In this document: positions 1 to 8,556 of the stretch, piece by piece
Numbering within the stretch: position 1 is the stretch's first letter
How the letters are laid out: each line of letters begins with the position of its first letter
DNA from: Pseudomonas laurylsulfatiphila
Lineage (GTDB): Bacteria; Pseudomonadota; Gammaproteobacteria; Pseudomonadales; Pseudomonadaceae
Assembly: GCF_002934665.1 (NCBI RefSeq)
Contig: NZ_NIRS01000004.1
Location: forward strand, 498,501-562,500
Length of the DNA: 64,000 bases
Reading direction: 5' to 3'
Position numbers and translations under genes: made by a program
The notes under the pieces: generated by a model
Told to the model about the DNA's origin: nothing
Databases searched by the model: none
What the model saw: only the letters and a program-made list of their open reading frames with translations

Positions 1-17
1 CGCAATAAGGACTCCCC

Positions 18-746
18 ATGCGCATTCTCGTGGTCAACGTCAACACCACCGAATCCATCACCCAGGCCATCGCCCGCTCGGCACAAGCCGTCGCGTCGCC
101 CGGCACGGAAATCGTCGGCCTCACCCCGCACTTCGGCGCCGACTCCATCGAAGGCAATTTCGAAAGTTACCTGGCGGCCATCGCGGTCATGGACCGGGTG
201 ATGTCCTACGACCAGCCGTTCGACGCGGTGATCCAGGCCGGCTACGGTGAACACGGTCGTGAAGGCTTGCAGGAGCTGCTCAACGTGCCGGTGGTGGACA
301 TCACCGATGCCGCCGCCAGCACGGCGATGTTTCTCGGTCACGCCTATTCCGTGGTCACCACCCTCGACCGCACCGTGCCGCTGATCGAAGACCGCCTCAA
401 GCTCTCCGGCCTGTGGGACCGTTGCGCCTCGGTACGGGCCAGTGGTCTGGCGGTGCTGGAACTGGAACATGAACCGCAGCGCGCACTGGAAGCCATCGTG
501 CATCAGGCCGAACTGGCAGTGACCCAGGACAAGGCCGAAGTGATTTGCCTGGGCTGCGGCGGCATGGCCGGGCTGGACGAGCAGATTCGCCAGCGTACCG
601 GGGTGCCGGTGGTGGATGGGGTGACGGCGGCGGTGACCATTGCCGAATCGTTGGTGCGGCTGGGGTTGTCGACCTCGAAGGTGCGGACCTATGCGACGCC
701 GCGGCCGAAAAACATCATTGGCTGGCCGGGGCGGTTTGCCCGTTAG
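18..746 (+). CDS. Asp/Glu/hydantoin racemase family protein
   Basis: A 242-residue protein of the aspartate/glutamate/hydantoin racemase superfamily. The N-terminus (MRILVVNVNTT) is the usual first strand and Asn-rich loop, and the second active-site region is clear (VICLGCGGMAGL, Cys180). Members normally use two cysteines for two-base racemisation. Here the first position, expected around residue 75, reads QAGYGEHG, so Cys appears replaced by Gly. Hydantoin and allantoin racemases are the closest functional idea, but the missing cysteine makes racemase activity uncertain; a lyase- or amidase-like role in ureide or pyrimidine catabolism is possible. Any partner genes lie upstream of the window. 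The ATG follows a purine-rich site (aaggact). The gene ends 15 bp before a REP pair. Confidence 0.8.
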   Translation: MRILVVNVNTTESITQAIARSAQAVASPGTEIVGLTPHFGADSIEGNFESYLAAIAVMDRVMSYDQPFDAVIQAGYGEHGREGLQELLNVPVVDITDAAASTAMFLGHAYSVVTTLDRTVPLIEDRLKLSGLWDRCASVRASGLAVLELEHEPQRALEAIVHQAELAVTQDKAEVICLGCGGMAGLDEQIRQRTGVPVVDGVTAAVTIAESLVRLGLSTSKVRTYATPRPKNIIGWPGRFAR

Positions 747-760
747 ACCGCGGTGTCCTT

Positions 761-835
761 ATCGCGAGCAGGCTCGCTCCCACAGGGGATTTGTGAACGT
801 CGCAGATCCAATGTGGGAGCGAGCCTGCTCGCGAT
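761..835. repeat. REP pair (REPIN), GAGCGAGCCTGCTCGCGA type
   Basis: Two inverted arms (761-784 and 812-835), each carrying the motif TGTGGGAGCGAGCCTGCTCG, face each other across a short loop between convergent genes. This is the typical Pseudomonas REPIN layout. Confidence 0.9.
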
Positions 836-861
836 GGCCGCACCTCGGTTTCAAGACTTGC

Positions 862-1785
862 TCAAACCGCACTGAACCTCTGCCCCAACCCCCGCTCGGC
901 AAACTGCTCGATGATGAAATCGACAAACGCCCGGGTCTTGCCGGGCAGCAGCTTGTGTTCGGCGTAATAGATGGAGGTGTAGCCGTCGTCGATGTACCAG
1001 TCCGGCAACACCCGCTGCAACCTGCCCGTCTCCAGGTAACCCGAGGCGAACGGCATACTCACCAGCGCAATACCCAGACCTTGTGCGGCGGCGACGCAGG
1101 CGGCCTCGGAATCGCTCATGGTCATCCGCGCCTTGAGCGTCAATGGGCTGTGTTGCTGATTGCGATGGGTCAACTGCCAGGAGCGCACGCGACCGGTTTG
1201 TGGCGAGCGGATCAGAATCCCGTCGTGGTGCTTGAGGTCGTCCGGTTCGGTGATTGACGCATGTGCCGCCAGGTAATCCGGCGTAGCCACCAATACCCGA
1301 TGCGCCGGACTCAGCTTGCGCGCGACTACGCCCTGGGGTAATTCGAAGCCGCCGCCGATGGCCGCATCGAACCCCTGCCCGATCAGATCGACCTGGCGGT
1401 TGTCGAAGTGCCAGTCCGGGTTGATCGCCGGGAATCGCCGCAGAAACTCGTCGAGCATCGGCACTATGTACAGGCAACCGAATACCGTCCCCATGCTGAC
1501 CTTCAATGTACCCGCTGGCTGCCCACCGGCGCTGGCGAGATTGGCCACGGCATTCTGGATGGTGTGCAGGCTGGTGCTGACTTCGCCGAGAAACAACTGA
1601 CCGGCCTCGGTCAGCGTCAGGCTGCGCGTGCTGCGCTGAAACAATCTGACGCCCAGGCGCGCCTCAAGTTTGGCAACGCTCTTGCCCACCGCAGCCGGTG
1701 TCAGGCTCAAGCGTCGCGCCGCTTCGGCGAAGCTGCCGACCTCGGCGCTGCGCACAAAGCATTCGATACTGCTGAAGGTTTCCAT
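862..1785 (-). CDS. LysR family transcriptional regulator
   Basis: A 307-residue LysR-type regulator. The N-terminal winged helix (first ~60 residues, including SFAEAARRLSLTPAAVGKSV) is followed by a periplasmic-binding-like effector domain. It is divergent from the short-chain dehydrogenase at 1910, the normal layout for a LysR protein and its target. The ATG at 1785 is preferred over an in-frame GTG three codons upstream. The effector is unknown. The shared intergenic region holds a pair of direct repeats that could be its operator. Confidence 0.9.
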   Translation of the reverse strand: METFSSIECFVRSAEVGSFAEAARRLSLTPAAVGKSVAKLEARLGVRLFQRSTRSLTLTEAGQLFLGEVSTSLHTIQNAVANLASAGGQPAGTLKVSMGTVFGCLYIVPMLDEFLRRFPAINPDWHFDNRQVDLIGQGFDAAIGGGFELPQGVVARKLSPAHRVLVATPDYLAAHASITEPDDLKHHDGILIRSPQTGRVRSWQLTHRNQQHSPLTLKARMTMSDSEAACVAAAQGLGIALVSMPFASGYLETGRLQRVLPDWYIDDGYTSIYYAEHKLLPGKTRAFVDFIIEQFAERGLGQRFSAV

Positions 1786-1804
1786 AGGCGCCACTATAAA
1801 CTTT

Positions 1805-1841
1805 TGGTTTACACAGACTATCGCAATTATGGTCTACACAG
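1805..1841. promoter_or_regulatory. Direct repeats in divergent LysR/SDR promoter
   Basis: TGGTTTACACAG at 1805-1816 and TGGTCTACACAG at 1830-1841 differ at one base and start 25 bp apart, in the 124-bp region between the two divergent genes. Repeats about two and a half helical turns apart fit LysR recognition and activation sites. The assignment to this regulator is an inference. Confidence 0.45.
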
Positions 1842-1909
1842 CTCGTAATCCTGAATCGATACTAACCTCCATCAACCGGGACATCTCGCCTCGGGACTTG
1901 GAGACCGAC

Positions 1910-2656
1910 ATGACTACTCAAAACCTCAGCGGCAAAGTGGCATTGATTCAAGGTGGTTCCCGCGGCATCGGTGCAGCCATCGTCAAGCGCCTGGCCGCTG
2001 AAGGCGCGACCGTTGCCTTCACTTATGTCAGCTCGACAGCCAAAGCTGAAGAGTTGCAACACAGCATCACCGCCAAGGGCGGCAAAGCCCTGGCCATCAA
2101 GGCCGACAGCGCCGACGCCGACGCGATCCGCGGCGCCGTGTCCGCCACGGTGGAAGCCTTCGGTCGCCTGGATATCCTGGTCAACAATGCAGGCGTACTG
2201 GCCGTCGCACCGCTGGCCGAGTTCAAACTCGAAGACTTCGACCAGACCCTGGCCATCAACGTACGCAGCGTTTTCATTGCCACCCAGGCCGCCGCCAAAC
2301 ACATGACCGAAGGCGGTCGCATCATCAACATCGGCAGCACCAACGCCGATCGCATGCCCTTCGCCGGTGGCGGCCCGTACGCCATGAGCAAGTCGGCGCT
2401 GGTCGGCCTGACCAAAGGCCTGGCCCGTGATCTCGGCCCACAAGGCATCACCATCAACAACGTGCAACCGGGTCCGGTCGACACCGACATGAACCCGGCC
2501 CACGGTGACTTTGCGGAAAGCCTGATTCCGTTGATGGCCGTGGGCCGTTACGGCAAGGCCGAAGAGATCGCCAGCTTCGTCGCCTACCTCGTCAGCCCGG
2601 AAGCCGGCTACATCACCGGGGCCAGCCTGACCATCGACGGTGGCTTCGGCGCCTGA
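1910..2656 (+). CDS. SDR family oxidoreductase
   Basis: A 248-residue classical short-chain dehydrogenase/reductase. It has the cofactor glycine motif (GGSRGIG near residue 15), the NNAG motif, the catalytic Ser region (INIGSTNADR), the catalytic YxxxK (YAMSKSAL) and the C-terminal signature ITGASLTIDGGFGA. It probably uses NADP(H) to reduce or oxidise a carbonyl or alcohol; the substrate cannot be read from sequence. The ATG at 1910 follows GGGACTTGGAG; the longer in-frame opening back to 1670 overlaps the divergent LysR gene and is rejected. It is likely controlled by that LysR protein. Confidence 0.93.
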   Translation: MTTQNLSGKVALIQGGSRGIGAAIVKRLAAEGATVAFTYVSSTAKAEELQHSITAKGGKALAIKADSADADAIRGAVSATVEAFGRLDILVNNAGVLAVAPLAEFKLEDFDQTLAINVRSVFIATQAAAKHMTEGGRIINIGSTNADRMPFAGGGPYAMSKSALVGLTKGLARDLGPQGITINNVQPGPVDTDMNPAHGDFAESLIPLMAVGRYGKAEEIASFVAYLVSPEAGYITGASLTIDGGFGA

Positions 2657-2674
2657 TGCGTTGAGCGCATAGCA

Positions 2675-2767
2675 AATGTGGGAGCGGGCTTGCTCGCGAA
2701 GGCGGTGTGTCATTCGACATTGAGGTGACTGACACAACGCCTTCGCGAGCAAGCCCGCTCCCACATT
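2675..2767. repeat. REP pair (REPIN)
   Basis: Inverted arms with the core GGGAGCGGGCTTGCTCGCGA lie between the convergent SDR and HAD genes. Confidence 0.9.
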
Positions 2768-2775
2768 ATTTGTTG

Positions 2776-3471
2776 TCAGGCCCACTCAAGCACAGGCAAA
2801 CCAAAGGCGCCCGGCTCGAACGCCTTCAACGTACGAAGAATGCCATCGGCGTGTGCGTACCGGGCGTCGGCCATTGCCGCATCCGGAATCGCAATCGCCG
2901 TCATCCCCGCCGCTTTCGCCGCGGTGACACCAAAGGGCGAATCCTCGAACACCAGGCAATCCTCGGGCGCGACGCCCAGACGCCGCGCCGCCGTCAGGAA
3001 GATATCCGGTGCCGGTTTGGCCGCCGCCACCTCGGGGTCATCGGCGGTGACGATGAAGTCGAACAAAGTGAACCAGTCGCGGTGCAGGGTGGTTTTCTGG
3101 CCGAACGACTGGCTCGATGAGCTGGTACCCACGGCAATGGGAATGTGGTTGGCCTTCAGATGCCGTACCAGTTCCTGTGCGCCAGGCATAGCTTGCGCTG
3201 TAGGAAAACGCTCGCGCATCAGCGGCTCGCGGATCACCAGAAACTCTTCGGCGGTAATCGGCAGGTCGAGCGCTTCAACCACATAGCGCGCCAGATCCCC
3301 AGCGCCCCGGCCAATGATGTTCTGCTTGATGCTCCAGTCGAACGTTCGGCCGTAACGCGCGGCAATGATGGACGTGACTTCGGTGTAGATGCCCTCTGTG
3401 TCCAGCAGCAAGCCGTCCATATCGAAAATCACGGCCTTGATCGGGCCGAATGTCTTGAGCGGTGCATTCAT
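2776..3471 (-). CDS. HAD family phosphatase (beta-phosphoglucomutase-like)
   Basis: A 231-residue HAD-superfamily hydrolase with all four motifs: DMDGLLLDTEG (nucleophile Asp), the Thr/Ser motif (GTSSSSQSF), the Lys motif (AKPAPDIF) and the acidic motif EDSPFGVTAAKAAGM. The helical cap between motifs 1 and 2 is that of the beta-phosphoglucomutase/phosphatase group, so it most likely dephosphorylates a small sugar phosphate or related metabolite. The start at 3471 (MNAPLKTFGP) is chosen because the extra 27 residues of the longer opening do not look like family sequence. It stands alone between a REPIN and the divergent rhs gene. Confidence 0.9.
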   Translation of the reverse strand: MNAPLKTFGPIKAVIFDMDGLLLDTEGIYTEVTSIIAARYGRTFDWSIKQNIIGRGAGDLARYVVEALDLPITAEEFLVIREPLMRERFPTAQAMPGAQELVRHLKANHIPIAVGTSSSSQSFGQKTTLHRDWFTLFDFIVTADDPEVAAAKPAPDIFLTAARRLGVAPEDCLVFEDSPFGVTAAKAAGMTAIAIPDAAMADARYAHADGILRTLKAFEPGAFGLPVLEWA

Positions 3472-3718
3472 CGCATCTGATCCGTTTTCCAAGGCATCCC
3501 GGGCGGCGCAGGTGAGGCCCGCCCCCGAATGGATTAAAGGATTCAGCAGCATAACGAGCGCGGCTGCCTCAGAGCAACGATGAAATCCCGATCCACGCCG
3601 AATGGCTCTCGTGATTTAGCGATTCGCCCTACATCAAGCGCCAACTTTCCCGACTTCTTTCCTTGAAGATCCTCCGCAGAGTCTCACGTCCTACATTCCG
3701 CCAAGCGAAAGTCTGCAG

Positions 3719-6700
3719 ATGTTCGATCCCCAAAAGGTATTGGCCTGTCACGCCAGCGGCCCCCTGACACAGGTGCACAGGTTCGCCACCAGTATCGATA
3801 CCATCGAGCGCACCGCCCCCCACAACGGACCGGTCTCGATGGTCACCGGTGAAGTATCGCTGGCCCTCACGGACGGCACCCTCGACGGGATCTTGCCGTT
3901 CGTCTTCACCCGCCTCTATCGCACCCGTGCCGTCGAACTCGACAGCGGGCTCGGTTTCGGCTGGCGGCACTCGCTGTCCCAGCATCTGGAATTCCACGGC
4001 GAGCAGGTGCTGTGGATCGACGCAGAAAACCACCGCACGCCATTTCCATGGCCGACGACGGCGCGCCCGATGATCCGTAACAAACTGTCGCGGGCGGCGA
4101 TTTACCTCGGCGAAGAACCGGGCGAACTGATCCTCGCTCAGGCCGGCGACGCGGCGCGTTTTTTTCATTTCCGCGACGGCCGACTGACCGTGATCAGCGA
4201 CGCCTACGACAACCGCCTGACGGTACAGCGGGACGGCCTTGAGCGAATTCAGCGCCTGGACAACGGCGCCGACCGTGCCTTGCAGCTGCGTTATGACCTC
4301 AAGCACCTGGTGGCCGTCGACTATCAGGTGTTTCAGCGCTGCGGGCCCGAGGCGCACACCTGGCGCACCGAACAGACACTGGCCAGCTACCGCTACGACG
4401 CCCGCCAGCGTCTGGTCGAGGCGACCAACGCCGTGGGTGAAAGCGAGCGTTATGACTACGACGAGCAGCACGTGATCCTGCAACGGCAACTGGCGGGTGG
4501 CGCGAGTTTCTTCTGGGCGTGGGAACGCTCGGGCAAAACCGCCCGTTGCGTCCATCATTGGGCCTCGTTTGCGCAGATGGAGGCGCGTTACACCTGGGAC
4601 GATCAAGGCACCGTGACGGTGAACAACGCCGACGGCAGCCAGGAGGTTTACGTTCATGACCCATACGCGCGGTGGGTACGCCAAATCGGGCTGGACGGCG
4701 GCGAGCAGCACAAGGCCTACGACAATCTGGGCCGATTGATCTTCGAGCAGGACGCCCTCGGCGCCGTCACCCAATACCATTATGACGAAGCCGGTCGACT
4801 GATCGCGCTGCATGCGCCGGATGAGGCGCCCACGTCCTACAAGTATCGCCACGGTTTCCTGCACGCCCGCACCCGAGGTCGGGCGACGTGGAGCTACCAG
4901 CGCAATGCCCAGGGAGACATCACGGCCGTCACCGATCCCGACGGACAGATCACCCACTATGGCTACGACTCGCTGGGGCGCTTGCTGACGATCCGCTTTC
5001 CAGACCAGAGCATTCACCGGTTCGCTTGGAACGCCCTGGGGCAATTGCTGAAAGAAACCTTGCCCGATGGTTCTCAGCGCATGTTTTCCTACGATGCGTT
5101 GGGGCGGAGGATTACCGGGCAGGACGAACACGGTGCAATCACCCGTTATGAATGGGACGCCGTCGGTCGACTGAGCCGGACCACGCTGCCCACGGGGGTC
5201 TGCCGTGCCTGGCGCTACAACGCCTACGGCCGGATAACCGCCGAGACCGACGAACTGGGACGGGTAACCCGTTACGAATACGCCGACGACCTGCACTTGA
5301 TCAGTCGTCGGATCAACCCCGACGGCAGCGCGCTGAAGTACCGCTACGACCATGCGCAATTGTTGTTGACCGAGATCGAAAACGAGGTGGGCGACACTTA
5401 CCGTCTGGACTACACCCCCGGAGGATTGATCCGACAGGAAACCGCCTTCGATGGACGTCGTACCACTTACAGCTACGACCTCAATGGCCAATTGCTGAAG
5501 AAAACCGAGTTTGGCGACGACGGCTCGCAGCTGGTTACCGGCTATCAGCGTGGCAGCGCCGGGCGGTTACGGGTCAAAACCTTGCCCGATGGGGTCAGGG
5601 TCGAGTACCACTACGACACACTCGGGCGACTGGTCAGCGTCGATGACGGCCGGGACCCTCCATTGCAGTTCGAATACGACCTTCAGGACCGACTGATCAC
5701 CGAGCATCAGGGCTGGGGCATTTTGCGTTACGACTACGACGTCTGCGGTCGGCTCAAGTGCCTGCGCCTGCCGGACGCCTGTATCCTCGTCTACCACCAC
5801 GCCAAGGGAGGCGCCCTCACGGCCATCGACCTCAATGGCACACCCCTGACCCGCCATCGTTTTGTCGGCGGGCGCGAACAGCAGCGCCAACAGGGCCTTC
5901 TGCTCAGCGAATACGCCTACGACGAGCACGGCCGTTTGCAGGCCCATGACATCAGCCAAAAACAACGGCCGCAGTACCGCCGCGAGTATGCCTACAGCGC
6001 CAAGGGCAACCTCTTGAAGGTTACCGACAGCCGCCACGGTTCACGCCGCTATCAATACGATGCACTCGACCGCCTGACCGGCGTACGTCACGCCCGCGAC
6101 CAGTGCGCAGAGCACTTCACCCACGACCCGGCCGGTAACCTGCTGATCCACGGGCGTCCCGGCCCGTGTGTTTTCCAGGGCAACCGACTGCAGCGCAGTG
6201 ACGACAGCTGGTACGACTACGACGCCTTCGGCAATCTGATCCGCGAACGCCGCGGCCTGCCGCCCCAGGTCACCGAATACGCCTACGACAGCCAGCACCG
6301 CCTGATCGGCGTCAGCCCCCCGGACGGTAAAAGTGTCAGCTATCGCTACGACGCCTTCGGCCGGCGCATCCACAAAACGGTTGACGGCTATACCACGCAA
6401 TACTTCTGGCAAGACGACCGGCTGATCGCCGAAAGCGGCCCCCGGCACTACCGCAGCTACATCTATGAACGCAGTGAACCCGGCGAGCCCGGTAGCTTCC
6501 GCCCGCTGGCGCTGCTCGACGGCAAAGGCCGGGCACACGCCTGCCCGTACTACTTTCAACTCGACCACCTCGGCACCCCGCAGGAACTGACCGGCCACGG
6601 CGGTGCGATCGTCTGGTCGGCCCAATATACCGCCCACGGCAAACTCCGCGAATCGAGCCGCGAACGGTTCGAACAACCCTTACGGTTTCAGGGGCAATAC

Positions 6701-6928
6701 TTCGATGCTGAGAGTGGTCTGCACTACAACCGGCATCGCTATTACCATCCGGACTTCGGGCGTTTTCTGACGCCGGATCCGCTCAGGTCGGGCGGTGGGT
6801 TGAACCCGTATCGGTACACCCGCAACCCGATGGGGTGGGTGGATCCGCTGGGATCGGGCGACCCCCTCGGATTGATTCCTTCAGGAAGCATTCAAGCCCC
6901 GGATGTCCTCACCGTCGCTTCGAAGTAG
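3719..6928 (+). CDS. Rhs/YD-repeat protein with a truncated tip
   Basis: A 1069-residue Rhs protein. An N-terminal DUF6531-like segment (GPVSMVTGEVSLAL, about residues 38-55) leads into a long run of YD repeats of the form YDxxGRL, which build the cocoon-shaped shell. The Rhs core ends in GLHYNRHRYYHPDFGRFL and NPYRYTRNPMGWVDPLG. In toxic Rhs proteins a 100-200-residue variable toxin follows the DPxGL cleavage site; here only about 20 residues remain, with the DPLG motif repeated (DPLGSGDPLGL). No PAAR domain, VgrG or immunity gene is adjacent. The stop lies inside the 3' end of a convergent small gene. Likely a toxin-less or degraded Rhs element. The start has only a weak ribosome-binding site. 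Confidence 0.9.
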   Translation: MFDPQKVLACHASGPLTQVHRFATSIDTIERTAPHNGPVSMVTGEVSLALTDGTLDGILPFVFTRLYRTRAVELDSGLGFGWRHSLSQHLEFHGEQVLWIDAENHRTPFPWPTTARPMIRNKLSRAAIYLGEEPGELILAQAGDAARFFHFRDGRLTVISDAYDNRLTVQRDGLERIQRLDNGADRALQLRYDLKHLVAVDYQVFQRCGPEAHTWRTEQTLASYRYDARQRLVEATNAVGESERYDYDEQHVILQRQLAGGASFFWAWERSGKTARCVHHWASFAQMEARYTWDDQGTVTVNNADGSQEVYVHDPYARWVRQIGLDGGEQHKAYDNLGRLIFEQDALGAVTQYHYDEAGRLIALHAPDEAPTSYKYRHGFLHARTRGRATWSYQRNAQGDITAVTDPDGQITHYGYDSLGRLLTIRFPDQSIHRFAWNALGQLLKETLPDGSQRMFSYDALGRRITGQDEHGAITRYEWDAVGRLSRTTLPTGVCRAWRYNAYGRITAETDELGRVTRYEYADDLHLISRRINPDGSALKYRYDHAQLLLTEIENEVGDTYRLDYTPGGLIRQETAFDGRRTTYSYDLNGQLLKKTEFGDDGSQLVTGYQRGSAGRLRVKTLPDGVRVEYHYDTLGRLVSVDDGRDPPLQFEYDLQDRLITEHQGWGILRYDYDVCGRLKCLRLPDACILVYHHAKGGALTAIDLNGTPLTRHRFVGGREQQRQQGLLLSEYAYDEHGRLQAHDISQKQRPQYRREYAYSAKGNLLKVTDSRHGSRRYQYDALDRLTGVRHARDQCAEHFTHDPAGNLLIHGRPGPCVFQGNRLQRSDDSWYDYDAFGNLIRERRGLPPQVTEYAYDSQHRLIGVSPPDGKSVSYRYDAFGRRIHKTVDGYTTQYFWQDDRLIAESGPRHYRSYIYERSEPGEPGSFRPLALLDGKGRAHACPYYFQLDHLGTPQELTGHGGAIVWSAQYTAHGKLRESSRERFEQPLRFQGQYFDAESGLHYNRHRYYHPDFGRFLTPDPLRSGGGLNPYRYTRNPMGWVDPLGSGDPLGLIPSGSIQAPDVLTVASK

Positions 6929-7133
6929 CCGGCTCTTCCGAGGCATCGGTATCTGCATCGCGCCGATCTTGCGGATCTGCCTCGACACTTTCGTCGCTCT
7001 CGTCGCTCGGCACTTGCTCCACGCCGGCATCGTCGTCCGGCGGCCGTTGGTCGCGGCTCAAGGAATCGGTAGGTGACGGCAGCGGATACTCCGGAGTTTC
7101 ATCAACGTCGAAGGCCTTTGGATCAGTGTTCAT
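6909..7133 (-). CDS. Small acidic hypothetical protein
   Basis: A 74-residue protein rich in Asp, Glu, Ser and Pro, with no predicted fold and a basic tail (ATSKRR). The ATG at 7133 has a good site (GAGAGG) and is preferred over a longer opening. Its last 20 bp overlap the 3' end of the convergent rhs gene. Probably intrinsically disordered; function unknown. It is the most downstream of several small minus-strand genes. Confidence 0.6.
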   Translation of the reverse strand: MNTDPKAFDVDETPEYPLPSPTDSLSRDQRPPDDDAGVEQVPSDESDESVEADPQDRRDADTDASEEPATSKRR

Positions 7134-7240
7134 ATCGCACCTCTCATCTGACCTCAAGAGCAGGTCATGACATATCGAGGACTTCCCGATGGACGCGTTC
7201 GACTCGGTAGACGATCGGTTGATTCGGCAACAGGGTTCAA

Positions 7241-7423
7241 TCAGTCTTCGTCCTCTTCCTCATCATCAAACTCGATATTTCCCACATCGCCTGCGTCATC
7301 GGCATCGTTAAGTGGCACCGTCGCATCATCCATCAGCGATCCCGGATCTTCATTGCCGGGATCGTTGATGGATGACTGTCCGCTTGGATCTTTGTCTTCT
7401 GTGCTTTCGGATTCCAGAGTCAT
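7241..7423 (-). CDS. Small acidic hypothetical protein
   Basis: A 60-residue protein ending in a run of Asp and Glu (FDDEEEDED). The ATG at 7423 has GTGAGG seven bases upstream, a better start than the GTG four codons earlier. Probably disordered. It begins 17 bp after the end of the glycine-zipper gene upstream and may be co-transcribed with it. Function unknown. Confidence 0.55.
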   Translation of the reverse strand: MTLESESTEDKDPSGQSSINDPGNEDPGSLMDDATVPLNDADDAGDVGNIEFDDEEEDED

Positions 7424-7439
7424 GGTTTGCCTCACTCAA

Positions 7440-7907
7440 TCAGTGATGCTTTTTGTGGTGCTTGTTCGAGTGTTTATGTCCGCCACCGGAATGGGAATGG
7501 CCACTGCCATCCCCCAGATCATTGCCGATCGCACCGCCGGCTGCACCACCAAGACCGGCACCGATGGCCGATCCGGTCGAACCGCCAAGACTGTTGCCGA
7601 GCACCGATCCGCCCGCCGCGCCCAAACCACCGCCTACCGCCGCTTCGGTGCGATTGTTCTTGGGGGCAGCAACGGCACTGCCGGCCGCTCCGCCGACACC
7701 CGCACCAATCGCTGCGCCAGTACTGCCACCCACCTGACCACCGACCACGTTGCCCAGCACCCCACCAAGACCACCGCCCACCGCGGCATCTCCATTACCG
7801 CCTGCCAGCGCCACCTGGGAGAGCAGCAATCCAAAAACAATCGCAGGCAACATCAATCGTCGAGTCATCGGGCTTGCGTTCTGTTTGCCGTCGGTTTTGG
7901 GGTTCAT
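7440..7907 (-). CDS. Glycine-zipper exported protein
   Basis: A 155-residue protein. A basic N-terminus and a hydrophobic stretch (LMLPAIVFGLLLSQVALA) form a signal peptide, followed by repeated small-residue glycine-zipper segments (GGGLGGVLGNVVGG, GAAIGAGVGGAAGS) and a His-rich tail (HSHSGGGHKHSNKHHKKHH). Such glycine-zipper proteins associate with the cell envelope; the His tail could bind metal. The ATG at 7907 has GAGG upstream; an internal ATG at 7868 lacks one. A terminator at 7974-8004 lies upstream, so the longer opening from 8006 is not real. It is a paralogue of the next gene at 8020-8388. Confidence 0.75.
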   Translation of the reverse strand: MNPKTDGKQNASPMTRRLMLPAIVFGLLLSQVALAGGNGDAAVGGGLGGVLGNVVGGQVGGSTGAAIGAGVGGAAGSAVAAPKNNRTEAAVGGGLGAAGGSVLGNSLGGSTGSAIGAGLGGAAGGAIGNDLGDGSGHSHSGGGHKHSNKHHKKHH

Positions 7908-7973
7908 GGCACGCCTCGCATTCTTCAGGGGTATGGAAGATTTGAGCCGTTGCGGCGGGAATCGTTCATATAT

Positions 7974-8004
7974 GAAAAAGCCCGGCATCAAGCCGGGCTT
8001 TTTC
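7974..8004. terminator. Rho-independent terminator
   Basis: The stem AAAAAGCCCGGC/GCCGGGCTTTTT with a short loop can work in both directions. It ends the minus-strand glycine-zipper gene whose stop is at 8020. Confidence 0.85.
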
Positions 8005-8019
8005 ACATCTGGATCAGCA

Positions 8020-8388
8020 TCAGTGACGCTTGTGACCGTTGGCCAGGTTGCTGCCTACGCCGCCGCCCAATGCACCGCCCAGGCCTGCGCCGATGGTGGC
8101 ACCGGAATTGCCACCCAGGTTCTTACCGATCACCGAACCACCGGCTGCGCCGACACCGCCACCGATGGCAGCGCTGGTGCGATGACCTTTTTTGGCGGCA
8201 ACTGCGCTGCCCGCCGCGCCAGCAACGCCCGCACCGATCACTGCGCCAGTGCTGCCGCCCATCTTCTGGCCGACCACGTTACCCAATGCGCCGCCCAAAC
8301 CACCACCCAGCGCGGCAGTACCGTCACCGGCCATTGCACCTTGAGCAACCAGAAGCCCCAGAACCAGAGCAGGCAGTGTTAAACGCAT
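8020..8388 (-). CDS. Glycine-zipper exported protein (paralogue)
   Basis: A 122-residue protein with a signal peptide (MRLTLPALVLGLLVAQGAMA) and glycine-zipper repeats (GGGLGGALGNVVGQKMGG, GAVIGAGVAGAAGS). It aligns by eye over its whole length with the 7440-7907 product but lacks the long His tail, ending NLANGHKRH. The ATG at 8388 has GAGG upstream. The pair probably arose by tandem duplication, and each copy is separately terminated. An envelope-associated role is likely; function unknown. Confidence 0.75.
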   Translation of the reverse strand: MRLTLPALVLGLLVAQGAMAGDGTAALGGGLGGALGNVVGQKMGGSTGAVIGAGVAGAAGSAVAAKKGHRTSAAIGGGVGAAGGSVIGKNLGGNSGATIGAGLGGALGGGVGSNLANGHKRH

Positions 8389-8528
8389 GACAAAAACCTC
8401 AAAAAATAGGGGTACACACAAAGGAGGCGAGATTGAATGCTTTTGCGCGGATAGAGTCCAGCACGCCGGTCCAACTTCGCAATTGGCGACGGTTGGACAG
8501 CAATTTTGGAAAAGGTTTTACGACGGGC

Positions 8529-8556
8529 AAAAAAAAGCCCGCTGGGGAAACGGGCC
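8529..8556 (-). terminator. Orphan Rho-independent terminator
   Basis: Read on the minus strand, GCCCG and CGGGC form a stem followed by eight T residues. No annotated gene ends just before it; the next one upstream has its own terminator at 8663-8688. Confidence 0.65.

Noticed and set aside
640..1257. 205-codon plus-strand frame after the racemase gene
   Set aside because: It runs through a REPIN and is antisense to the LysR gene; there is no ribosome-binding site or family sequence.
3629..5491. 620-codon open frame on the minus strand
   Set aside because: It lies opposite the rhs gene and reflects its repeated codons.
8096..8111. TGGCAC-N5-TTGCC resembling a sigma-54 promoter
   Set aside because: It lies inside the glycine-zipper coding sequence and faces no plus-strand gene; it arises from repeated Gly/Ala codons.
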